38,471 bases of DNA from Verrucomicrobiota bacterium (GCA_003402705.1 QQNF01000039.1:1-38471), one strand, 5' to 3'; positions 1-8,261 are shown, numbered from the stretch's first letter. A program made the numbers and translations. The notes: generated by a model from the sequence alone, not told the origin.

Positions 1-1
1 G

Positions 2-385
2 GACGGGGTGTTGGAGCTGGCGGTGGTGAGGGCGGTAATGAGGGGGGGGGCGGGGGACGAGACAGTGGCGAGGTGGTTGCGGCTGGCGGAGGTTAGGGAA
101 GCGAGATTGGTGCTGCTGGCGGCGATGGCGGAGGTGAGGGAGGGGGAATTGCCTGCGTCGTGGTTGCGGGAATTGCGGGTGTTGCTGGGAGGGGATGAAG
201 TGGTGGCGGTGGCGGAGGCGGTGACGGTGGCGACTGGGGCGGTGACGCCGCCGGTGACGGTTGCGGCGGTGGAGATTGCGGAGATGCGGGTGGGGAAGGC
301 GTCGCTGATGCCGCAGGGATTGGACCGGATCCTGACGCTGGGGGAGCTGGCGGATGTGGTGGCGTTCCTGGGGAGTTTGAAGTGA
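2..385 (+). CDS. C-terminal fragment of a probable PVC-type heme-binding/dehydrogenase-like protein (partial, 5' end outside window)
   Basis: The reading frame is open to the left edge, so this is the last 127 residues of a longer protein. The first two thirds are helical, rich in Leu, Arg, Val and Glu, as in HEAT-type repeats. The end reads SLMPQGLDRIL followed by ELADVVAFLGSLK. That resembles the usual C-terminus of the large heme-binding, membrane-bound-dehydrogenase-like proteins of Planctomycetes and Verrucomicrobia, in which an SLMPEGL segment precedes a helix like LADLVAFLKSL. No CxxCH heme motif lies in the visible part, so heme binding cannot be confirmed. The family assignment rests only on the last ~30 residues. 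The next gene begins about 80 bases downstream on the same strand. Confidence 0.55.
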   Translation, partial: DGVLELAVVRAVMRGGAGDETVARWLRLAEVREARLVLLAAMAEVREGELPASWLRELRVLLGGDEVVAVAEAVTVATGAVTPPVTVAAVEIAEMRVGKASLMPQGLDRILTLGELADVVAFLGSLK

Positions 386-466
386 GTGGGAGGGTGGAAA
401 GTACGCGGGGTTGGGATGGATTGCGCTTGCGCGGGCGCTGCGGGAACGGACTGAGAGAGACATCAA

Positions 467-1288
467 TTGTCCCTGGTCACGAGCATGAAGATATTTCGCG
501 TTAAACCCGGCAGCCGAGTCAGGCTGAACGATTACGATCCCGAGGGGGGATCGGAGATGGTGGATGTGAAGGATGAGGGGTTACGGCAGCTGGAGCTGAT
601 GAAGGCGGACATCCGGAATCTGCAGCAGAAGCTTTATGCGGAGCGGAAGCACCGGTTGCTGGTGATTCTGCAGGGGCTGGATGGGAGTGGGAAGGATGGG
701 ACGGTGCGGAATGTGTTTACGGGGATTGATCCGCACGGGTTGCGGGTGGTGTCGTTCAAGGCACCGACGGCGGAGGAACTGGACCATGATTTTCTGTGGC
801 GGGTGCATCGGGAGGTGCCGGGGAAGGGGGATGTGGTGGTGTTCAACCGGAGTCACTATGAGGATGTGGTGGCGGTGGGGGTGAAGGGTCTGGCACCGGA
901 GGCGGTGTGGAAGCGTCGATTCGAGCACATTGTGAATTTCGAGCGATTGCTGGCGGAGGAGGGGACGACGATTGTGAAGATTTTTCTGCATGTGTCGCGT
1001 GAGGAGCAGGGGCGGAGGTTGCAGGCGCGGCTGGAGAATCCTGATAAGCACTGGAAGTTTCATCCTGACGACATCGCGGACCGGAAGTTGTGGCCGGAGT
1101 TTACGGCGGCGTATGAGGAGGTGATCAGCCGGACGAGTACGGAGTGGGCACCGTGGTTTATTGTGCCTGCGAACCGGAAGTGGTACCGGAATGTGGCGGT
1201 GGCAGGGATTGTGAGGGAAGTGCTGGGGCGGCTGGAGCTGAAGTTTCCGCCGCCGTCGTGGGATTTGAACGGGTTGCGGATACCCTGA
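467..1288 (+). CDS. ppk2: PPK2-family polyphosphate kinase (polyphosphate:nucleotide phosphotransferase)
   Basis: The product, 273 residues from this TTG, matches the usual one-domain PPK2 length. PPK2 enzymes transfer phosphate between polyphosphate and nucleoside mono- or diphosphates in the cytoplasm. Visible landmarks are the Walker A loop GLDGSGKDG (residues 70-78), the NRSHYEDV segment in the Walker B/lid area, and the C-terminal TSTEWAPW and KWYRN motifs typical of the family. Two starts are possible: TTG at 467, preceded by a GAGAGA tract about 7 bases upstream, or ATG at 485 with little Shine-Dalgarno sequence. The TTG is favoured only by that tract. Class (AMP- or ADP-phosphorylating) cannot be fixed by eye. 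The CvpA-like gene starts 8 bases after the stop, suggesting co-transcription. Confidence 0.93.
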   Translation: MSLVTSMKIFRVKPGSRVRLNDYDPEGGSEMVDVKDEGLRQLELMKADIRNLQQKLYAERKHRLLVILQGLDGSGKDGTVRNVFTGIDPHGLRVVSFKAPTAEELDHDFLWRVHREVPGKGDVVVFNRSHYEDVVAVGVKGLAPEAVWKRRFEHIVNFERLLAEEGTTIVKIFLHVSREEQGRRLQARLENPDKHWKFHPDDIADRKLWPEFTAAYEEVISRTSTEWAPWFIVPANRKWYRNVAVAGIVREVLGRLELKFPPPSWDLNGLRIP

Positions 1289-1296
1289 GTGTCGCG

Positions 1297-2166
1297 ATGC
1301 TGCCGCAGTTTACGAACGAGCCGGCGCTGCGCCTGATTTTACCGGCGCTGACTCTGCTGCTGGCGCTGACGGGGTTTCTGCGTGGGTTGGGGAGATTGCT
1401 AGTGCTGGCGGTGTCGCTGGGTGGGGGAGCGGCGGCGGGGATGGCGTGGTTTCGTTATGGGCCGGCGCTGTGCATTCAGTGGTTCGGGAGCCTGCCGGTG
1501 TGGCTGGTGAATTACGGGTCGATGATTGCGGCGGTGGTGGGGGCGTGGGTGGTGCACCGGCTGGTGACGGGGCTGGCTGGGGGAGGTGGGCCGATTGACC
1601 GTGGGGCGCGGGTGCGGGGCGGGTTGATCGGGTTGATACCGGCATTGGTGCTGACGTGGGCTGGGGCGATGGCGTTGCGGGTGACTGGGGCGACGGCTGG
1701 GTTGCGGGAATTGGAGGCGGCGGTGAAGGGGCAACGGGCGGCTGGGGTGAGTGAGCCGGGGTTGCTGCCGCGGGTGAGTCACAGTTTGTCGACGGGGACG
1801 GTGGGGGATTTGCTGAACCGATTGGATCCGCTGGCGACGGGGCAGACCGTGCCGCTGGCGTCGCTGTTGGTGCTGCGGCACAATCCGGTGGTGTGGGACC
1901 GGGCGCTGCGGCATCCGCAGGCGGCGGTGCTGCTGCAGAGCGGGGCGGTGCAGCGGTTGCTGCGGGACAGCGATGTGGGGAACGCGCTGAGTTTTTCTGA
2001 CTACACGCGACTGCTGACCTTGCCGGAGATGGCGGAGGCGCTGAGGGATCCGGTGTTGAGGGCGGCGCTGCTGAATGCGGACATGGGGGAGCTGATGACG
2101 GCGTGCATTACTGGGCGGAGTGGCCCGGCGGTGATTCCGCGGGCGATTCCGGTGCCGGAGTCGTGA
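1297..2166 (+). CDS. CvpA-like integral membrane protein
   Basis: The protein has 289 residues starting at ATG 1297, the first ATG after the ppk2 stop. The N-terminal ~140 residues hold about four hydrophobic segments: one near residues 8-25, one beginning GFLRGLGRLL, one around the SMIAAVVGAW stretch, and one after an R-rich turn (GLIGLIPALVLTWAG). This layout, with a glycine-rich first loop and a conserved RGG/GLIGL turn, is like the CvpA/colicin V production family. The C-terminal half is soluble and helical, with repeated LLRDSDVG- and LPEMAEAL-like helices. It may be periplasmic or cytoplasmic. The role is unknown; CvpA proteins have been linked to envelope homeostasis. The gene ends 12 bases before convergent galE. 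Confidence 0.6.
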   Translation: MLPQFTNEPALRLILPALTLLLALTGFLRGLGRLLVLAVSLGGGAAAGMAWFRYGPALCIQWFGSLPVWLVNYGSMIAAVVGAWVVHRLVTGLAGGGGPIDRGARVRGGLIGLIPALVLTWAGAMALRVTGATAGLRELEAAVKGQRAAGVSEPGLLPRVSHSLSTGTVGDLLNRLDPLATGQTVPLASLLVLRHNPVVWDRALRHPQAAVLLQSGAVQRLLRDSDVGNALSFSDYTRLLTLPEMAEALRDPVLRAALLNADMGELMTACITGRSGPAVIPRAIPVPES

Positions 2167-2178
2167 GGGTGGGCGTGG

Positions 2179-3174
2179 TTAGCGCGGGTAGCGACCGCCG
2201 CGGGGGCCGGAGAGCCAGCGCCATGCGCTTTCGACCATGCGGCGCGGGTCTTTCCATTGGGCTTCCCAGCCGAGGACGGCCTTGGCTTTGGCGGGGTTGG
2301 CGACGAGTTCGGGGGGATCGCCTTCGCGGCGAGGGCCGAAGGAGTAGGGGACGGGTTTACCGGTGACTGCTTCGACGAGTTTGAGCATCTGGAGGACGCT
2401 GACGCCGGTGCCGGTGCCGAGATTGCAGGCGGTGGAGGGGCCACCTTTGCGGAGATGGGAGAGGGCGTCGGCGTGGGCCTGGGCGAGGTCGAGGACGTGG
2501 ATGTAGTCGCGGATGCAGGTGCCGTCGGGGGTGGGGTAGTCGTTGCCGAAGACGGTGAGAGCTGGGACTTCCCCGGTGACGGCCATGAGGGCGCGCGGGA
2601 TGAGGTGGGATTCGGGTTCGTGGTCTTCGCCGATGGCGGCGTCGTCGGAGCAGCCGCTGGCATTGAAGTAGCGGAGCATGACGTGGTTGATGCCGCAGGC
2701 GTTGACGCAGTCGAGGAGGACGCGTTCGAGCATGAGTTTGCTCATGCCGTAGGGGTTGATGGGTGCCTGGGGGTGGGATTCGTCCATGGGGACGAAGACT
2801 GGGTTGCCGTAGGTGGCGCAGGTGGAGGAGAAGACGAACTGGCGGCAGCTATGGCGCTGCATGGTTTCGAGCAGCGTGAGCGGGGAGGCGAGGTTGTTGC
2901 GGTAGTATTTGAGAGGATTCGAGACCGATTCGCCGACGAGGGCGTAGGCGGCGAAGTGGAGGACGGCTTCGATGGGTTGGGAGCTGAAGACGGCGTCCAT
3001 GGCGGCGGCGTCGCCGAGGTCTGCCTGGACGAAGGAGACGGAAGGGGAGACGAGGGCGTCGCGGTGGCCGAGTTCGAGGGTATCGACGACGACGACTTGT
3101 TCGCCGGCTTCTGCGAGCATGCGGACGGTGTGGGAACCGATGTATCCGGCGCCGCCGGTGACGAGAATGGCCAT
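2179..3174 (-). CDS. galE: UDP-glucose 4-epimerase
   Basis: This 331-residue short-chain dehydrogenase/reductase interconverts UDP-glucose and UDP-galactose using bound NAD, feeding galactose use and surface polysaccharide synthesis. The NAD-binding glycine motif GGAGYIG is at residues 7-13. The catalytic serine/threonine region is SSTCATYG (from about residue 116), and the YxxxK pair is Y142 and K146 in NPYGMSK. The NASGC, NLGTGTGVSV and FGPRREGDPPELVA segments are those of classical GalE. Length is normal and the start codon directly precedes the Rossmann fold, so the start is secure. It lies 31 bases downstream of the amidase gene on the same strand, probably in one transcript, though the functions are only loosely linked through the cell envelope. 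Confidence 0.96.
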   Translation of the reverse strand: MAILVTGGAGYIGSHTVRMLAEAGEQVVVVDTLELGHRDALVSPSVSFVQADLGDAAAMDAVFSSQPIEAVLHFAAYALVGESVSNPLKYYRNNLASPLTLLETMQRHSCRQFVFSSTCATYGNPVFVPMDESHPQAPINPYGMSKLMLERVLLDCVNACGINHVMLRYFNASGCSDDAAIGEDHEPESHLIPRALMAVTGEVPALTVFGNDYPTPDGTCIRDYIHVLDLAQAHADALSHLRKGGPSTACNLGTGTGVSVLQMLKLVEAVTGKPVPYSFGPRREGDPPELVANPAKAKAVLGWEAQWKDPRRMVESAWRWLSGPRGGRYPR

Positions 3175-3205
3175 GATGTTGTGTTGGTTGGAAGGGAGTT
3201 AGAAA

Positions 3206-3991
3206 TCAGATTCTGGGGCAGGGGCCTGCCTTGATGCGGCTATAGTGGGATCTGACGCGGCTGAGGAATGAAGCCCATTTGCGGCCTGGGCGGCCGTTTT
3301 CGAGGAGGAAGTGGGGGCAGTTTTTGTTGGGTGGGCTGGCACCGCGGCGAGGCCAGTGGTAGTGGGGGACGACATTGCGGAGGGGGATGCCGTGTTCGTA
3401 CATGAGGAAGGCGGTGAGTTTGGCGGTGCGTTCGATGGTGGCGGCGCGGTCATTGCCGCGGTGTTCGCACATTTCGATGCCGACGCTGTAGTTGTTGCCG
3501 GGGCCGTTGAAGTCTGCGTGTTCGCCTTGTTCGCGGGTGGGGAGGTGTTGGACGGCGCAGTTTTCCTGGACGGTGAAGTGCCATGTGAGGAAGCCGATGC
3601 GGTTGCCGCCGGGGCGTTTACGGGCGCGGAGTTTGCCGTTGGAGAGGGCGCGGGCGTGGTCGAAGGCGTCGCCGGAGTAGTTCTGGGTGGAGTGGATGGT
3701 GATGTAGCGCGGGGACATGGGCCGGTGGTATCTGCGGCCGTAGGTGCCTTTGGGGATGAGGCGGGAGATGACGCGGATTTCGCTGCGGAGGAGTTGTTCC
3801 GGGGTGATGCCGCGGGCGGTGACGGGGGAGCCGGTGGGTGGAGAGGGGTAGCTTTGGGGTGGAGGCGGGTAGCTTTGGGGTGGAGGCGGGTAGCCTTGGA
3901 GGGCAACGCCGGGGGCGGAGCAGGCGGCGACGAGGGCGCAGAGCAGCGGAACGACCGCGCTGAGCAGGGGCAGGGCTGCGGAGAAACGCAT
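3206..3991 (-). CDS. Lipoprotein-type N-acetylmuramoyl-L-alanine amidase (Amidase_2/PGRP fold)
   Basis: The 261-residue product probably cleaves the bond between N-acetylmuramic acid and the stem peptide. A signal peptide ends in the lipobox VAAC with Cys24 as the lipidation site, pointing to an envelope lipoprotein. A Pro-Tyr linker follows, with the heptad YPPPPQS repeated (residues ~34-50). The catalytic domain runs from about residue 90. TIHST supplies His100, PHYHW supplies His210/212 and NKNCP supplies Cys225, matching the His-His-Cys zinc set of T7-lysozyme-like amidases. The linker repeat is visible in the DNA as two 21-base copies at 3849-3890. The gene lies just upstream of galE in the same direction. 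Amidase fold is confident; recycling versus remodelling role is not. Confidence 0.85.
   Translation of the reverse strand: MRFSAALPLLSAVVPLLCALVAACSAPGVALQGYPPPPQSYPPPPQSYPSPPTGSPVTARGITPEQLLRSEIRVISRLIPKGTYGRRYHRPMSPRYITIHSTQNYSGDAFDHARALSNGKLRARKRPGGNRIGFLTWHFTVQENCAVQHLPTREQGEHADFNGPGNNYSVGIEMCEHRGNDRAATIERTAKLTAFLMYEHGIPLRNVVPHYHWPRRGASPPNKNCPHFLLENGRPGRKWASFLSRVRSHYSRIKAGPCPRI
3849..3890 (-). repeat. Tandem 21-base repeat coding the YPPPPQS linker
   Basis: Two identical 21-base units stand head to tail inside the amidase gene, flanked by degenerate partial copies on both sides. Each unit codes for one YPPPPQS heptad of the linker between the lipid anchor and the catalytic domain. Copy number could vary by slippage, changing the reach of the enzyme. 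Confidence 0.85.
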
Positions 3992-4207
3992 GCGGTGTGG
4001 GTACTGTTTCGCTTGGGAAAGTCAAGATGTGCCAGCGGGTTGCGGCGGGAAGGGGAGTGATTTGGGTTTTGGAGGGAGATTACCGCGCTGAGGTTCGAGA
4101 CTACGAGGAGGCGAGGCGGGGACGCGGTGGGGCGGGTCTGCGGGGTCCGGGCACGGAGGGCCCGGGCTTATTTCAGGGTGAGATAAGGTGGAGCGGGCTC
4201 CGGGGAA

Positions 4208-5041
4208 TCAGGAACCGGCGACGGTGGCGACGGTGTTGGTGCCGGAGACGGCGGCGTCTTTACCGGTGATGGGCAATGAGGCCTTGAGGTTGAGGCGTGG
4301 TGGGGGTTCAGCGATGATGCTGGTGCCTTTGCCGGCATCGACGGCGTGTTCGCCGTAGACGAGAGGGACGACGGTGAAGACGAGACTTTCGTCGGGCTGG
4401 TGCTGGACGTTGAGGAGGGTGGCGTGGAGACGGCGCTTGTTGCGCTGGGAAGAGGTATCGATTTCGATGATGTCGCCGGTGCCGAACTGGGCGGAGGAAG
4501 CGCTGCGGGTGGGGATGACGTATTCGATGACGACGTTGCGGTATTCCTTGTCGTGTTCGTTGATGGCGATGGCGCGGGCGACGATGCCTTTGGTGAAGAC
4601 ATCAGTGGCTCCGAGGGGGCGGGCGTGGATGATGCGGAAGCGGCCTTTGACGTAGACTGGGCGGTCGTCCTTGTAGTTGGTGAGGTAGGCGCGGCGGAGG
4701 TCGCTGTTTTTCTGGGCGAGGTTGTCTGAGGAGAAGCCGTGGAAGGTCTGGTAGAGTTCTGCCTGGTCGAAGGCCTTGCCGCCGGGGACGTCTTTTTCGG
4801 TGAAGCCCTTGAGGCGCTCGAGTTTATTGAAGCGTTCGAGGATGGCGTAGTTCATGGGTTTCTCCGGATGGGTGAAGACCATGATGGAGAAGAACCATGA
4901 GAAGGTGGCGAGGCCGAGGAGGAGGGTGATGGCGACGGCCCACCAGAAGATGCCGCCTTCGGTGCGTTCGACGGTGGCGGCGGCCCCGCGCGACCAAGAG
5001 CCTCTGGGGGCCTGCATGAATTCGACACGTGGAGGGCGCAT
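4208..5041 (-). CDS. Conserved-looking single-pass membrane protein of unknown function
   Basis: I do not recognise this 277-residue protein. A basic N-terminus of about 30 residues is followed by one transmembrane segment (about residues 31-56, starting IFWWAVAITLLLG). The remainder is a soluble domain with alternating charged helices and strands, without a signal cleavage site. It contains ERFNKLERLKGFTEKDVPGG, then a VYVKGRFRIIHARPLG strand pair and an IIEIDTSSQRNKRRL segment. No catalytic motif is evident. A second in-frame Met at residue 9 could be the true start. It begins 15 bases downstream of the IscA-type gene, so the two are probably co-transcribed, and a gap of 216 bases separates it from the amidase gene. 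Confidence 0.75.
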   Translation of the reverse strand: MRPPRVEFMQAPRGSWSRGAAATVERTEGGIFWWAVAITLLLGLATFSWFFSIMVFTHPEKPMNYAILERFNKLERLKGFTEKDVPGGKAFDQAELYQTFHGFSSDNLAQKNSDLRRAYLTNYKDDRPVYVKGRFRIIHARPLGATDVFTKGIVARAIAINEHDKEYRNVVIEYVIPTRSASSAQFGTGDIIEIDTSSQRNKRRLHATLLNVQHQPDESLVFTVVPLVYGEHAVDAGKGTSIIAEPPPRLNLKASLPITGKDAAVSGTNTVATVAGS

Positions 5042-5056
5042 GGCGTGGGAGAGGGA

Positions 5057-5440
5057 TCAGGCTGGAGTGGCGCAGGCCTCGCCGTCGGGGACTGGTGGGG
5101 CGGCGGCTGGGTCGCCGGGTGACTGAGGTTCGAAGGACGTGCCGCAGCCGCAGCTGCGAGCGGCGTTGGGGTTGAGGATTTTGAAGCCTGAGTCGGCGAG
5201 GGAGTCTGTGTAATCGAGGGTGCAGCCCTTGAGATAGGGAGCGCTGGTGGTATCGACGAGGACCCTGACGCCGTCGCGTTCCGAGATGGAGTCGCCGGTG
5301 GCCGGGGCGCTGACTTTCATGATGTACTGGAGGCCAGCGCAGCCACCTCGTTCGACTCCGAGGCGGAGACCTGATCCTGAGGCGGCGTCAGCGAGGAGTG
5401 CGCGCAGATGGGACACAGCGGAGTCCGTGAGGAGGATCAT
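5057..5440 (-). CDS. IscA/ErpA-type iron-sulfur cluster carrier (HesB-like domain)
   Basis: This 127-residue protein belongs to the A-type carriers that pass Fe-S clusters to apo-enzymes in the cytoplasm. The three conserved cysteines are visible: GGCAGLQY near residue 35, and the pair in RSCGCGTSF near residue 95. The core MILLTDSAVSHLRALL to SFEP is the normal ~105 residues. A further ~20 residues rich in Pro, Ala and Asp follow. The start is ATG at 5440, directly preceding the first conserved strand. The same frame stays open far upstream, but that stretch is antisense to mutL and is not coding. It is divergent from mutL with a 117-base intergenic region. Confidence 0.9.
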   Translation of the reverse strand: MILLTDSAVSHLRALLADAASGSGLRLGVERGGCAGLQYIMKVSAPATGDSISERDGVRVLVDTTSAPYLKGCTLDYTDSLADSGFKILNPNAARSCGCGTSFEPQSPGDPAAAPPVPDGEACATPA

Positions 5441-5510
5441 GGTGGAGGAGTCAGGAGGGCATCGGTTGAGAGGCGGGCAGCGGCCGGCTGAGGGGCCGGA
5501 AAACGACTCG

Positions 5511-5536
5511 GATTTCCGCCTTTTCTTACGGAAATC
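5511..5536. promoter_or_regulatory. 8-base inverted repeat in the divergent IscA-like/mutL promoter region
   Basis: The arms GATTTCCG (5511-5518) and CGGAAATC (5529-5536) are perfect complements around a 10-base pyrimidine-rich spacer. The element sits between two divergent genes and ends 21 bases before the mutL start. It could be an operator for either gene or a hairpin in the mutL leader. The sequence alone does not decide. Confidence 0.45.
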
Positions 5537-5557
5537 AAACGCTTCTCTTGTCGGGAG

Positions 5558-7375
5558 ATGCAAAAAATCAAGGTGATGCCTGACACGCTGGCGAGCCAAG
5601 TGGCTGCCGGGGAGGTGGTGGAGCGTCCGGCGTCGGTGGTGAAGGAGTTGCTGGAGAACAGCATTGATGCCGGGGCGGGGCGAGTGGACATTCTGGTGAG
5701 GCGCGGGGGGACGGCGTTGATCCGGGTGGTGGATGACGGGATGGGGATGGGACGGGAGGATGCGGCGATGAGTCTGGAGCGGCATGCGACGAGCAAACTG
5801 CGGACGAGCGGGGACCTTGCGGCGATTCGGACGATGGGGTTTCGCGGGGAGGCGCTGCCGAGCATTGCGAGTGTGTCGCGTTTTGTGCTGCGGACGCGGG
5901 AGCACGGGGCGGTGAGCGGGACGGAGGTGGTGGTGGAGGGAGGGAGGCTGGTGGGGGTGGCGGATGCTGGGGAGGCACCGGGGACGCAGATTGAGGTGAG
6001 GTCGTTGTTTTACAATGTGCCGGCGCGGCGGAAGTTTCTGAAGTCGGAGGCGACGGAGTTCAGTCATATTGAGCAGGTGGTGCGGGTGCATGCGCTGGCG
6101 CATCCGGAGATGGCGTTCAGTCTGACGCATGATGAGCGATTGGTGTTCCAGTTGCCTGGGGGGAGTGAGTTGCGGGAGCGGATAGCGGGGTTGGCGGGGT
6201 TGGAGGTGGCGGAGCGATTGAGGGAAGTGGTGGAGACTGAGCGTGATGGGCTGACGGTGCGAGGGTATCTGGGGGAGCCGGGGATGGTGCGATCGAACCG
6301 GGCGTTGCTGCAGACGTTTTTGAATCGGAGGCCGGTGGAGAGTCCGGTGTTTGTGCATGCGTTGCGGGGGGCGTATGCGGAGGCGTTGCCGCGGGGGGCG
6401 TGGCCGGTGGCGTTTTTGTTTATTGGGATCGATCCGGCGGAGGTGGATGTGAATGTGCATCCTGCGAAGCGGGAGGTGAGGTTCCGGGATGGAGGCGGGG
6501 TGCAGGCGGCGCTGATGGAGGTGTGCGGGGAAGTGCTGAGGAGGAGGGTGGTGGTGGCGGTGCCGGAGGTTCCTGAGGTGGGGGTGCATCCGGTGGCGCG
6601 GTGGCGGGTGGTGCCGGAGCAGCCGGTGCTGATTCCGGCGGCGGAGCAGCATGAGTTGCGGCGGGACTGGTCGGCGCTGGAGGTTAGGGTGGAGAGGGAG
6701 ATGGTGGGGCGGGAGCGGGAGATGGTGCCGGGACGGGGCGAGGAAGTGAGTGGGGTGGAGACGGTGGAGGTTCCGGTGGCGCGGGAGCCGGTGGCGGTGC
6801 CGTTTCGGATGCTGGATCGGTTGGGTGAGGGGTATTGGCTGATGGAGAGTGAGGAGGGGTTGGTGGTGCTGGATTGCCGTGCGGCGCGGGAGCGGATTCT
6901 GTATGAGGCGGCGCGGGCGCGGCGTCGGGATGAGCCTGTGGAGACGCAGGTATTGCTGGCTCCGATCACGCTGGTTTTGAGCCCGCGGGAATTTGACAGT
7001 CTGCAGCCGCATCTGGGGACCTTGAGGCGGATGGGGGTGGGTGTGTCGGAGTTTGGGGCGAACACCCTGATGATCGACAGCCTGCCGCCGTTTTATCGGG
7101 CGGATGGGGAGGCGGCGGCCTTGGTGAGCAGCCTGATGGCGGAGTTGCGGGTGGCGGGGGAACGGGCTCCTCAGCGGCGGCTGGATGATGATGTGGTGGC
7201 GGCGGCGGTGGCGCGGCATGCGGCGCGGGTCCCGGTGCCGGCGGATGGGGAGGCGGCGCGGGAGCTGGCGGCGGAGTTGCTAGGGTGCGAGATGCCGTAC
7301 TGCTGTCCGGAGGGGCATCCGACGATGATTCAGATTTCGTTTCAGGAGCTGGGGCGGAAGTTCGGGAAGCGATGA
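5558..7375 (+). CDS. mutL: DNA mismatch repair protein MutL (degenerate endonuclease motifs)
   Basis: The 605-residue protein is the ATPase that links mismatch recognition by MutS to strand removal. The GHKL ATPase domain is intact: ELLENSIDAG (Glu30, Asn34), DDGMGM, and GFRGEALPSIASV. The middle domain carries VDVNVHPAK. The C-terminal dimerisation domain begins around residue 420. Where nuclease-type MutL has DQHAxxExxxxE, this one has DCRAARERILYE (Asp439 to Glu450), so Gln and His are replaced by Cys and Arg. The final zinc-site motif CPHGRP is CPEGHP. Nicking activity is therefore doubtful. The start ATG is supported by the usual MutL N-terminus, with a GGGAG directly upstream. The M14 peptidase gene follows after 3 bases. 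Confidence 0.95.
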   Translation: MQKIKVMPDTLASQVAAGEVVERPASVVKELLENSIDAGAGRVDILVRRGGTALIRVVDDGMGMGREDAAMSLERHATSKLRTSGDLAAIRTMGFRGEALPSIASVSRFVLRTREHGAVSGTEVVVEGGRLVGVADAGEAPGTQIEVRSLFYNVPARRKFLKSEATEFSHIEQVVRVHALAHPEMAFSLTHDERLVFQLPGGSELRERIAGLAGLEVAERLREVVETERDGLTVRGYLGEPGMVRSNRALLQTFLNRRPVESPVFVHALRGAYAEALPRGAWPVAFLFIGIDPAEVDVNVHPAKREVRFRDGGGVQAALMEVCGEVLRRRVVVAVPEVPEVGVHPVARWRVVPEQPVLIPAAEQHELRRDWSALEVRVEREMVGREREMVPGRGEEVSGVETVEVPVAREPVAVPFRMLDRLGEGYWLMESEEGLVVLDCRAARERILYEAARARRRDEPVETQVLLAPITLVLSPREFDSLQPHLGTLRRMGVGVSEFGANTLMIDSLPPFYRADGEAAALVSSLMAELRVAGERAPQRRLDDDVVAAAVARHAARVPVPADGEAARELAAELLGCEMPYCCPEGHPTMIQISFQELGRKFGKR

Positions 7376-7378
7376 GTT

Positions 7379-8167
7379 ATGGAGAATGGAATGAACACAT
7401 GGGGACGGGTGATGCCGGTGGTGGTGGCGGCGCTGACGGTGGCTGGGCTGCTGGCGGGGTTGCGGTTTTGTGCGCCGCGGGAGGAGGGGAGGGAGCGTGT
7501 GGGGGAAAAGGAGCGTGTGGAGACGGAGGGGGTGCGGGAGATTGGGCGATCGGTGGGGGGGCGGGCGATTGGGGTGACGACGCATGGGCAGGGGAGTCGG
7601 GTGGTGCTGATGATGGCGTCGATTCACGGGAGTGAAGGGGCGGGGACGCCGCTGCTGGAGAGACTGCGGGAGCATCTGGAGGCGAATCCGGCGTTGCTGG
7701 AGGGGGTGACGCTGCACCTTCTGCCGGTGGCGAATCCTGACGGATTGGCGACGGGGCGGCGGTTCAACCGGCGCGGGGTGGATTTGAACCGGAATTTTCC
7801 TGCGGACAATCGTGAGGAGCGGGTGAGGTTTGGGGCTGGGGCGTTGTCGGAGCCGGAGAGCCGGGCGTTGGCGGCGTTTATCCTGGAGCGGCGGCCGGAG
7901 TTGATTGTGACGATTCATCAGCCGCTGGCGTGCATTGACTGGGATGGGCCGCCGGAGACGGAGCGGTTGGCGCGGGTGCTGGCGGCGGGGAGTGGGTTGG
8001 CGGTGAAGAAGCTTGGGGCGAGGCCTGGTTCGCTGGGGGCGTGGTTTGGGGAGACGCTTGGTGGGGCGGTGCTGACGATGGAGTTGCCGGCGCGGCCTCC
8101 GGCGGGTGTGGAGGCATTGTGGGGGGAGTACGGGCGGGGGTTGGTGGCGCTGCTGAGGGGTCGGTGA
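7379..8167 (+). CDS. M14-family zinc carboxypeptidase, murein peptide amidase-like
   Basis: The 262-residue protein has an N-terminal hydrophobic segment (about residues 10-30) and then an M14 metallopeptidase domain. Zinc ligands are His83 and Glu86 in IHGSE and His180 in TIHQP. The substrate-binding NPDG and the GVDLNRNFP motif are intact, and the catalytic Glu is Glu235 in LTMELP. The short domain and LNRNFP motif are like the MpaA/DAP-amidase group, which removes residues from murein peptides, but the substrate is inferred. The N-terminus suggests a membrane anchor or export. ATG 7379 is 3 bases after mutL. ATG 7391, with GGAG 6 bases upstream, is an equally good start. Confidence 0.85.
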   Translation: MENGMNTWGRVMPVVVAALTVAGLLAGLRFCAPREEGRERVGEKERVETEGVREIGRSVGGRAIGVTTHGQGSRVVLMMASIHGSEGAGTPLLERLREHLEANPALLEGVTLHLLPVANPDGLATGRRFNRRGVDLNRNFPADNREERVRFGAGALSEPESRALAAFILERRPELIVTIHQPLACIDWDGPPETERLARVLAAGSGLAVKKLGARPGSLGAWFGETLGGAVLTMELPARPPAGVEALWGEYGRGLVALLRGR

Positions 8168-8261
8168 GCCGGGCGCATCCCCTTTTGCATTTTTGCGATG
8201 GGGCGTGAGGGTGATGTTTCTGCTGGTTCGCTGCGAGTGTTGCGGCGAGGGCAAACTGCTT

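Noticed and set aside
4147..4165. Hairpin CCGGGC/GCCCGG downstream of the 4208-5041 gene as a terminator
   Set aside because: The stem is only six base pairs and no T run follows on the minus strand.
5441..7219. Long minus-strand open frame continuous with the IscA-like gene
   Set aside because: It is antisense to mutL, has low-complexity Arg/His/Pro composition, and results from the G-rich coding strand.
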